From assembly GCA_913040765.1 (NCBI GenBank), contig CAJWIA010000010.1, positions 1 to 16,279 of the forward strand: 16,279 bases of DNA, read 5' to 3'. The translations under genes and the position numbers were made by a program. Of this stretch, positions 9,077 to 15,192 are shown in pieces (the stretch's first letter is position 1; each line of letters begins with the position of its first letter). Below the pieces are notes generated by a model. The model worked only from the letters and a program-made list of their open reading frames with translations, was not told where the DNA came from and made no database searches. The DNA comes from an uncultured Anaerolineales bacterium (GTDB lineage: Bacteria > Chloroflexota > Anaerolineae > Anaerolineales > UBA11657).

Positions 9077-9970
9077 TTACCAAGGCAAAGTAATACTAAT
9101 ATACCCATAATTCTTTAATAATAATAGCCCAATAATTATTGCAATAGCTACTAGCCAACCCGACAACAACAATGGAATTCTTCTGCGTATCTCCTGGTCT
9201 ACTGCGGCTTCGTAAGCAACAAGTGACATTACCGGATTAGCAACTTGTGGCAACGTTGTATTTGATTCGAAACTAGGATTTTCAAATACACCTTCAGAAA
9301 ACCATGTATCCTCCTCAACAAATTCAGCCTGCATATCCTGGGTAACAGGAGAGGAGACTATACACAAAGCATCTATCTTTTCGAATAGACTCGCACCTAT
9401 TCCTTTTATTTCGCGCAAATCATCAATATAATCGAATGGCCGACTGGAAACTATCCTCTCGGCAATTTTAGGTCCAACCCCAGACAATTGCAATAATAAT
9501 TCTTCATCACAATTATTTATATCTAGTGCAGTTATATTAGACCAATCAGATTCTGTGAGATTATTGTTCGATGCAATAACAACCGCAGAGCGCTGTCGCA
9601 ACACATGCATTACATTAGTACTAACTCCTTTTACGAGCACTACATCCTCCAAACTATCATATGGTCGCTCCTCTACAATACGACCTGCCAGTACAGCTCC
9701 TACCCCTGGGATGGATTGCAGATCTGCTGCACTACACATATTTATATTGATGGGTTGAGGAGGGACTACTGTTGCAACATCAGCAAGTTTCAGTAATGTC
9801 TTTTTTCCGAAACCAGGCAGCATACGCAGTTCAGAGTAGTCCCAAAATGGTCTTGCATCAATTAGGACCTCCGCCTTACGTGTATCTAATACCGTTTCCT
9901 GTAAAATAACTGACAGATCGGCTGAATTTAGGTCTATCCGGCGACCACCCATGGCAACTAATTTTAGCAT
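9077..9970 (-). CDS. Membrane-anchored protein with three ComEA-like HhH domains and a C-terminal TM helix
   Basis: 297 residues. Three helix-hairpin-helix units lie at ~10-66, ~73-131 and ~147-203. The second (SIPGVGAVLAGRI, then ERPYDSLEDV) and third (LSGVGPKIAERI, then SRPFDYIDDL and IKGIGASL) are well preserved. The first has lost its leading Gly-x-Gly hairpin but keeps LPGFGKKTL. A polar acidic spacer follows, then basic IRRRIP and a single hydrophobic helix at ~266-287 with a tail of about 10 residues. This predicts a cytoplasmic HhH array held to the membrane by its C-terminus. It is clearly related to the next gene and probably arose by duplication within a family. There is no signal peptide, unlike classical secreted ComEA. 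The start could also be Met7 (9952), which sits directly before GGRRIDLNS; neither start has a Shine-Dalgarno sequence. Function unknown; membrane tethering of DNA is an inference. Confidence 0.83.
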   Translation of the reverse strand: MLKLVAMGGRRIDLNSADLSVILQETVLDTRKAEVLIDARPFWDYSELRMLPGFGKKTLLKLADVATVVPPQPININMCSAADLQSIPGVGAVLAGRIVEERPYDSLEDVVLVKGVSTNVMHVLRQRSAVVIASNNNLTESDWSNITALDINNCDEELLLQLSGVGPKIAERIVSSRPFDYIDDLREIKGIGASLFEKIDALCIVSSPVTQDMQAEFVEEDTWFSEGVFENPSFESNTTLPQVANPVMSLVAYEAAVDQEIRRRIPLLLSGWLVAIAIIIGLLLLKNYGYISITLPW

Positions 9971-9980
9971 AGGGTAAAAC

Positions 9981-10010
9981 TTGACAGGTCTAATCTACAC
10001 AAATTAATAT
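9981..10010 (+). promoter_or_regulatory. Sigma-70-type promoter for the class-V aminotransferase gene
   Basis: A perfect -35 hexamer TTGACA (9981-9986), an 18-base spacer, and the -10-like TAATAT (10005-10010). Transcription would start near 10017, giving a leader of about 64 bases before the ATG at 10081. It lies in the 110-base divergent region shared with the HhH operon. It is the best promoter match I found in the window. Confidence 0.5.
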
Positions 10011-10069
10011 ATCCCAATATGAACCACTGTGTTAACAACATTGTTTCTCAACCTTCTATTTTGAACTGA

Positions 10070-10075
10070 TATAAT
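10070..10075 (+). promoter_or_regulatory. Consensus -10 box TATAAT next to the start codon (possible leaderless promoter)
   Basis: TATAAT ends 5 bases before the ATG at 10081, so a transcript initiated from it would begin at or within the start codon. No good -35 hexamer lies at 16-18 bases upstream, and the region is AT-rich, so this may be chance. It competes with the upstream TTGACA promoter. Confidence 0.25.
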
Positions 10076-10080
10076 AAGAT

Positions 10081-11376
10081 ATGGGTAACATGTTTACTAC
10101 TGATGACTACAATATAACCGCGATTCGCGCCAGGTTCCCGTCTCTTACCATAAAGGACAATAATATAAACCGAATATATCTGGACAATCCAGGTGGTACA
10201 CAAGTATGTAAAACTAGTCTAGACAAAATACAAGATTATCTAATTAACAACAATGCTAATCGGGGAGGCTTTTTCCGTACCTCTATAGACACCGAATCAA
10301 TTTTACTTGAGGCGCGGCGTGCGATGTCTGATTTCCTCCATGCAGATAGTGAACGTGAAATTGTATTTGGTCAGAATATGACCAGTCTCACTTTTGCAAT
10401 TGCACGATCACTAGCAAAATGGATACAAACTGAACATGAGATTGTCGTCACACGCCTCGACCACGACGGAAACATTTCGCCTTGGTTGCAACTCGCTGAC
10501 GAAACTGGCGCAAAGATACGCTGGATAGATTTTAATCCAAAAGACTGCACTCTCGATTTGGACGATTTTGAAAAAACAATCACCGATAAAACCAAATTGG
10601 TAGCAATTGGTTATGCATCAAATTCAGTGGGGACAATCAATCCAATCAAGAAAATAGCTTCTATGGCACACTCTGTAGGAGCATTGGTGTTTGTTGATGC
10701 CGTACAATATGCACCTCATGCTCCTATAGACGTTCAAGAGCTTGATGCTGATTTTCTGGTGTGTAGCCCATACAAATTCTTTGGGCCTCATCAAGGCGTA
10801 CTGTGGGGGAAATATGAATTACTTGACAGACTTCCACCATACAAAGTGCGCCCAGCTGAAAACCATCCTCCACACAAATTTGAAACCGGCACGCAAAGTC
10901 ATGAAGGACAAGCAGGCACGTTGGGGGCACTCGAACATATAGAATGGATAGGTAGACAATTCGGCCATAGGCATGCCAGTCAATTTCCTAAAATGACTAA
11001 TCGCTGCCTACATATGCATTGTGGTATGGCTGCCATTAAGACCTACGAACAGAAACTCAGCAGACACTTAATTGAAGGACTGCAAAAAATATCAGAAGTG
11101 AGAATTTATGGTATTACTAAAATACAACAACTTGACAAACGTGTTCCAACAGTATCCTTCACTTTAAAAGGATATGACCCTAGACACATTGCTCAAATCA
11201 TGGGTGATAAAAACATATTCGTTTGGGATGGACACAATTATGCAATTGAAACAATGAGCCAATTAGGTCTAGAAAAAACTGGAGGGATGATAAGAGTTGG
11301 GCCGGCACACTACAATACCATCGAGGAATTAGACCAACTCTTAGAAGTACTGACGGAAAGTGTAGTCAAACACTAA
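10081..11376 (+). CDS. Class-V aminotransferase, cysteine-desulfurase-like (VC1184/TIGR01976-type) PLP enzyme
   Basis: A 431-residue fold-type I PLP enzyme. The N-terminal LDNPGGTQV (34-42) is the hallmark of the cysteine-desulfurase-related subfamily known from Vibrio VC1184. PLP contacts are visible: His128 in RLDHDGN, Asp206 in FVDAVQYAPH, and the Schiff-base Lys232 in SPYKFFGPH, followed by FETGTQSHEG. The C-terminal region where SufS/CsdA enzymes carry the sulfur-accepting cysteine (RxGHHC) here reads RVGPAHYNT, with no cysteine. The enzyme is therefore unlikely to be a classical persulfide-forming desulfurase, and its substrate is unknown. No suf or isc genes are nearby. ATG at 10081 is taken as the start; ATG at 10090 (Met4) is possible. 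Neither has a Shine-Dalgarno sequence. It is a single-gene unit, divergent from the HhH genes and convergent with the tRNA. Confidence 0.88.
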   Translation: MGNMFTTDDYNITAIRARFPSLTIKDNNINRIYLDNPGGTQVCKTSLDKIQDYLINNNANRGGFFRTSIDTESILLEARRAMSDFLHADSEREIVFGQNMTSLTFAIARSLAKWIQTEHEIVVTRLDHDGNISPWLQLADETGAKIRWIDFNPKDCTLDLDDFEKTITDKTKLVAIGYASNSVGTINPIKKIASMAHSVGALVFVDAVQYAPHAPIDVQELDADFLVCSPYKFFGPHQGVLWGKYELLDRLPPYKVRPAENHPPHKFETGTQSHEGQAGTLGALEHIEWIGRQFGHRHASQFPKMTNRCLHMHCGMAAIKTYEQKLSRHLIEGLQKISEVRIYGITKIQQLDKRVPTVSFTLKGYDPRHIAQIMGDKNIFVWDGHNYAIETMSQLGLEKTGGMIRVGPAHYNTIEELDQLLEVLTESVVKH

Positions 11377-11407
11377 CAGCTGTTCAAACTATAGACAATT
11401 TTAGTTG

Positions 11408-11480
11408 TACCCCGGAAGGGACTCGAACCCCTAACCTAGGCTTTAGGAGAGCCTCGCTCTTCCATTTGAGCTACCGGGGC
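11408..11480 (-). tRNA. tRNA-Arg, anticodon CCU
   Basis: A complete 73-base cloverleaf folds by hand. The acceptor stem is GCCCCGG with CCGGGGT, so the first pair is G1:U72. The D-arm is GCTC/GAGC, the anticodon stem AGGCT/AGCCT with loop CTCCTAA, the variable loop has 5 bases, and the T-arm loop is TTCGAGT. Positions 34-36 are CCT, so it reads the rare Arg codon AGG. The discriminator base is A73. CCA is not encoded and must be added afterwards. It lies 70 bases downstream of sdhB on the same strand, with its own candidate promoter. Confidence 0.96.
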
Positions 11481-11498
11481 AAATTTTTGCCTTAAACT

Positions 11499-11527
11499 AA
11501 TATACAATTATAGTAAATATACAACAA
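11499..11527 (-). promoter_or_regulatory. Candidate promoter of tRNA-Arg
   Basis: On the minus strand TTGTTG (11522-11527), a 17-base spacer and TATATT (11499-11504) precede the tRNA 5' end by 18 bases. Spacing is ideal, and a start about 7 bases downstream would give a short leader. A TATAAT also occurs in the spacer but without a matching -35 box. The region is AT-rich, so confidence is moderate. Confidence 0.4.
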
Positions 11528-11550
11528 CAATATAGAAGTTGCTTTTAATG

Positions 11551-12312
11551 CTAAATCTTAGAATCATTCTGGAACAGACCAGACACCTTGTTGCTCAGCC
11601 AAATAATCGGATCATAATATCTGTCAGCAACACGCTCTTTTAGAGGTATGATGGCATTATCTGTGATAGTAATGTTCTCGGGACACACATCAGTGCAACA
11701 CCGGGTAATATTACAATAGCCGGATCCAAACTCGTCACGTATATCAGGAATACGATCTTCAACATCTAGAGGGTGCATATCTAAGCCAGCAGCCCTTATC
11801 ATGAATCTTGGACCAACAAATACATCTTTACGATTGTGATCACGCAAAACATGACACACATCTTGACATAGATAGCACTCTATACATTTGCGAAACTCCT
11901 GCACGCGATCGACATCTTCCTGACTCATGCGGTATCTACCATCAGAATCAGAAAGGCCAGGCTTAAAAGGCTTGATATTTAGATTTTGATCATAGTTCCA
12001 TGAAACATCGCACACTAAGTCTTTAATTACAGGAAAGGTTTTTAGTGGTTGTACAGTAATAACATCTTGCTCAAGGTATGTGTTCATACGAGTCATGCAA
12101 GCCAATTGTGGTTTTCCATTCACTTCCATCCCACATGAACCACATTTTCCAGCCTTACAATTCCAACGCAAAGCCATATCACCCGCTTGCTGAGCTTGAA
12201 TTCTATGTAAAACGTCAAGCACAACCATGCCATCATCGACTTCCGTTTTGTATTCAACGAATTCACCGCTTGACGAGTTGCCTCGCCATATTTGGAAGGT
12301 GTACTTAGACAT
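11551..12312 (-). CDS. sdhB: Succinate dehydrogenase iron-sulfur subunit (Sdh1-like)
   Basis: A 253-residue subunit that carries electrons from the flavin of SdhA to the membrane subunit. All three cluster sites are visible. A plant-ferredoxin-type [2Fe-2S] site uses Cys52, Cys57, Cys60 and Cys72 (CKAGKCGSC, later C). By alignment to E. coli SdhB, [4Fe-4S] uses Cys143, Cys146, Cys149 and Cys210, and [3Fe-4S] uses Cys153, Cys200 and Cys206. Cys205 beside Cys206 is an extra cysteine. The N-terminus (YTFQIWRG) and overall pattern resemble actinobacterial Sdh1-type SdhB more than the proteobacterial form. The ATG overlaps the end of sdhA by 8 bases and has the strongest ribosome site in the window. 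It is the last protein gene of the icd-sdhCAB operon; no convincing terminator follows. Confidence 0.95.
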   Translation of the reverse strand: MSKYTFQIWRGNSSSGEFVEYKTEVDDGMVVLDVLHRIQAQQAGDMALRWNCKAGKCGSCGMEVNGKPQLACMTRMNTYLEQDVITVQPLKTFPVIKDLVCDVSWNYDQNLNIKPFKPGLSDSDGRYRMSQEDVDRVQEFRKCIECYLCQDVCHVLRDHNRKDVFVGPRFMIRAAGLDMHPLDVEDRIPDIRDEFGSGYCNITRCCTDVCPENITITDNAIIPLKERVADRYYDPIIWLSNKVSGLFQNDSKI

Positions 12313-14140
12313 GAACTCCTCCTTCCAAATCTTCTAGGTTTGAGTAAGCAATTTTAGCTAAATGGTCTGGAGGAGAATTTCTACCAACTTTCCTAGCGTC
12401 CATAGAGCCATCAGTATTCTGACATATCATTATATTGATATTGCCCCACTCTTCACGTTCTCCTTCAAAATCTAACCTAGTATGAGCACCACGACTTTCC
12501 TCACGTATGAGTGCAGCCCGCGCTACAGCCTCAGCGACCATAACCATGGGACGCATTGATAAAGCTTGATTCCATCCTGGATTATATTGACTTGATCCAG
12601 CAGCATATATATTGGCTAACTTGGGCTTTAATTCCTCGAGCGACTCTATGGCTCTTTTCAAACCATCAGCAGTACGAACTATATTGACATCATTCATAAT
12701 GTTTTGTAATTCTTCGTGCAAAAGATAGGGATTTTCTCCACCTTCTTGATTCAATGGTCCTACTGCTTCGCGCCTTGCTTCCTCAATATGATCAGGGTCT
12801 ATCTGCAATGGTCTGAATAGCTGGCTAACATAGTCCTTTGCTCCTTTTCCTGCAAGCCAACCAAATACTAGTAAGTCACTCAGCGAATTGCCACCCAGAC
12901 GATTGGCACCATGCATCCCACCTGTGCATTCTCCACAAGCAAATAGACCTGGCACAGCAGTCATCTGCGTATCACCATCTACTGCTATACCTCCCATCAT
13001 ATAATGCAGAGTAGGTCCTACTTCCATTCGTTCTTTAGTAATGTCAACCTCAGCCAGCTCTTTGAATTGATGATACATGCTCGGCAATTTACGTTTTATA
13101 TATTCACCATCTCTTCTGCTAGCAATATCCAAATAAGCCCCTCCATGGGCAGAGCCACGACCAGCTTCAACCTCCTTCATAATGGACTTTGCTACAACGT
13201 CACGCGTCAACAACTCAGGAGGCCTACGAGCACTTGCATCTCCATCCAACCATCGCTGTGCCTCTTCGGGTGAATCAGCAGTCTCTTCTTTAAAACGGTC
13301 AGGAGTGTAATTGAACATAAATCTTTCGTTTTCACTATTTAGAAGAACCCCGCCCTCGCCACGCACACCTTCAGTGACTAATATTCCACGCACACTTAGT
13401 GGCCAAATCATTCCAGTCGGATGAAACTGAGCAAATTCCATGTCAATCAATTCTGCGCCAGCACTGTAAGCCATTTCTATCCCATCTCCAGTGTATTCCC
13501 AAGAATTACTTGTAACACGCCAGATTTTTCCAGCACCTCCAGTAGCCATAATGACTGCCTTGGTTCGAAACAGTACAAAGCGACCTGTATCCCGCCAATA
13601 TCCAAAAACCCCGCTTATTTTGCCCGAGTCTTTCAAAAGTTTTAGTGCAGTACATTCTTGATGCACATGTATTCCCTGATGAATTCCATAATCCTGCAAA
13701 GTACGGATGATCTCAAGGCCTGTACGGTCACCTGTATGGGCAAGCCTAGGATAACGATGACCTCCAAACGGGCGTTGATTAATATATCCATCTGACGTAC
13801 GATCAAACACCGCGCCCCATTCCTCCAGCTCCCTAACCCTATCCGCAGCATGCTGCGCATGTAGCTCGGCCATTCTCCACTGATTAAGAAACTTACCGCC
13901 ACGCATCGTATCTCTAAAATGAACCTTCCAATTATCGCGCTCATCTGTATGACCCAACGAAGCTGCTGCACCACCCTCAGCCATAACTGTATGCGCCTTT
14001 CCCAGTAATGATTTACATATCATGCCGGTATTTAGACCTTGGTCAGAACATTCTATTGCAGCTCTGAGTCCTGCTCCCCCAGCCCCTATAACAACCACAT
14101 CATGATCAAATGTCTGAATTTCAGATATATCTACATTCAT
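12305..14140 (-). CDS. sdhA: Succinate dehydrogenase flavoprotein subunit
   Basis: A 611-residue catalytic subunit oxidising succinate to fumarate. The N-terminal FAD fold VVVIGAGGAGLRAA (15-28) is followed by KAHTVMAEGGAAASLG, where His50 is the expected covalent flavin attachment site. Active-site residues matching E. coli SdhA are His240 (FAQFHPTG), Arg313 (LTRDVVAKSI), His379 (PTLHYMMGGI) and Arg414 (GANRLGGNSL). The C-terminal helical and capping parts are complete, so the protein is full length. The start is ATG with AGAGG about 11 bases upstream. The stop overlaps the sdhB start by 8 bases, and sdhC ends 14 bases upstream, so the three subunits are co-translated from one message. The direction in vivo (succinate oxidation rather than fumarate reduction) is inferred from the linked icd gene and the Sdh1-like membrane subunit. 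Confidence 0.96.
   Translation of the reverse strand: MNVDISEIQTFDHDVVVIGAGGAGLRAAIECSDQGLNTGMICKSLLGKAHTVMAEGGAAASLGHTDERDNWKVHFRDTMRGGKFLNQWRMAELHAQHAADRVRELEEWGAVFDRTSDGYINQRPFGGHRYPRLAHTGDRTGLEIIRTLQDYGIHQGIHVHQECTALKLLKDSGKISGVFGYWRDTGRFVLFRTKAVIMATGGAGKIWRVTSNSWEYTGDGIEMAYSAGAELIDMEFAQFHPTGMIWPLSVRGILVTEGVRGEGGVLLNSENERFMFNYTPDRFKEETADSPEEAQRWLDGDASARRPPELLTRDVVAKSIMKEVEAGRGSAHGGAYLDIASRRDGEYIKRKLPSMYHQFKELAEVDITKERMEVGPTLHYMMGGIAVDGDTQMTAVPGLFACGECTGGMHGANRLGGNSLSDLLVFGWLAGKGAKDYVSQLFRPLQIDPDHIEEARREAVGPLNQEGGENPYLLHEELQNIMNDVNIVRTADGLKRAIESLEELKPKLANIYAAGSSQYNPGWNQALSMRPMVMVAEAVARAALIREESRGAHTRLDFEGEREEWGNINIMICQNTDGSMDARKVGRNSPPDHLAKIAYSNLEDLEGGVHV
12318..12323 (-). promoter_or_regulatory. 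Strong ribosome binding site of sdhB
   Basis: AGGAGG inside GGAAGGAGGAG, 5 bases before the sdhB ATG and within the last codons of sdhA. It fixes the sdhB start and is notable because most genes here lack a Shine-Dalgarno sequence. Confidence 0.75.
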
Positions 14141-14154
14141 ATTTTGTAAAACCT

Positions 14155-15162
14155 CTACCAGGTGTTAATATCATTGATGATACCCATAGAACACATACGG
14201 ACGTAAAAATCACTAAATCCAACCCATATCATGCTGAGCCATGCAAACAACATGTGCCGCTGATTTAGCCAGGTCACTTTCTTCCACAAGCTGAACCTAA
14301 TGCGTGCACCAATCTTGCCAGAAAAAGAATTTTTTCTACCACCCACTAAATGTCTACATGAGTGACAACCAAAGGTATAAGTGGCTAACAGCAGTGGATT
14401 CAAAAACAACACAATTGATCCAACTCCTATACCAATACGCCCATTAAAAACTTCTCCGCCCTCCCACAACGATATAAATGCATCCCATGAGAGAATACCT
14501 ATATATACAACTGCCAGATACCATGTGTAGCGATGAATGTTCTGAAAGATAAACAATGCTGTTTCACCTTTGTACTGCTTGGTCCCAGTCGGACCGGCCA
14601 CAATATTGCTTGGCATAGCTCCAACAGCACATCCTGGAGGACTCAAAAAATATGAGCGATAGTAAAACTTGCGGTAGTAATAGCATGTCAAACGAAAAGC
14701 AAGCGGGCTCGCCAAAATTAACCAAGCAGGTGAAGTCGGGAAAAATGGAGGCCAAATTTGCCTAATCCAATCAGGCCAAATACCAAGCCACGCATGCTCT
14801 AATGGAGCAGCTCCAACACGCGATAGATCAACAAACAAAACTGGCGAATAGAAAGGGGATAAATATGATCCATGCCAATAATGTTCCCCTTGAAATCCGG
14901 CCCAATTAGCATAAGCCACAAAACAGAGAAATCCGAAACCGGTCCATAACGGCTCAATCCACCACTTGTCTGCACGCATAGTCTCACCCAAACCTGATAC
15001 GTGACCTCCATGTTCCTGCACAATGTCGGAACGCGGAGCTGAAACAGTTTCAATTATTAAACGATTGGCTTGATACAGACTAACCGCTAAGGCAACCCCA
15101 CCACCTATAGTAAATACTGCAATAACAACCACAGCTATAGTGAAAATTTGTGTATTGTCCAT
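14155..15162 (-). CDS. sdhC: Succinate dehydrogenase membrane subunit, mycobacterial Sdh1 (type F)-like
   Basis: A 335-residue polytopic subunit that should anchor SdhAB and reduce quinone. I count six likely membrane helices at about 5-29, 69-88, 142-160, 203-232, 241-262 and 300-320. The conserved-looking Cys/His positions resemble, from memory, the Rv0249c-type subunit of mycobacterial Sdh1: Cys160 (RLTCYYYRK), Cys178 (SPPGCAVGA), His210 (QNIHRY), the cluster C266-H-S-C-R-H271, and His303 (QRHML). That class carries a membrane-embedded Rieske-type [2Fe-2S] cluster rather than the haem of classical SdhC/D. It is a single membrane subunit, with no separate SdhD. The open frame extends to a TTG at 15192 directly after the icd stop, which would add 10 residues. 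I chose ATG 15162 because it precedes the first helix directly, but neither start has a Shine-Dalgarno sequence. Confidence 0.85.
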   Translation of the reverse strand: MDNTQIFTIAVVVIAVFTIGGGVALAVSLYQANRLIIETVSAPRSDIVQEHGGHVSGLGETMRADKWWIEPLWTGFGFLCFVAYANWAGFQGEHYWHGSYLSPFYSPVLFVDLSRVGAAPLEHAWLGIWPDWIRQIWPPFFPTSPAWLILASPLAFRLTCYYYRKFYYRSYFLSPPGCAVGAMPSNIVAGPTGTKQYKGETALFIFQNIHRYTWYLAVVYIGILSWDAFISLWEGGEVFNGRIGIGVGSIVLFLNPLLLATYTFGCHSCRHLVGGRKNSFSGKIGARIRFSLWKKVTWLNQRHMLFAWLSMIWVGFSDFYVRMCSMGIINDINTW

Positions 15163-15192
15163 TAGTAAACTATTGAAATAACCTGATAACAA

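Noticed and set aside
9077..9970. Calling the HhH protein a classical ComEA competence receptor
   Set aside because: ComEA has an N-terminal anchor and one extracellular HhH domain. Here there are three repeats, no signal peptide and a C-terminal helix, and no comEC is nearby.
11375..11384. Perfect palindrome AACAGCTGTT overlapping the aminotransferase stop codon
   Set aside because: It has no loop and no following T-run, so it is not a terminator. At 10 bases it is likely to be chance.
13642..13974. A 110-codon open frame on the minus strand
   Set aside because: An alternative frame inside sdhA. The sdhA frame carries conserved active-site residues across this region.
15163..15192. TTG at 15192 as the sdhC start, immediately after the icd stop
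   Set aside because: Not excluded, but a rare start codon without a ribosome site. The ATG at 15162 sits directly before the first helix.
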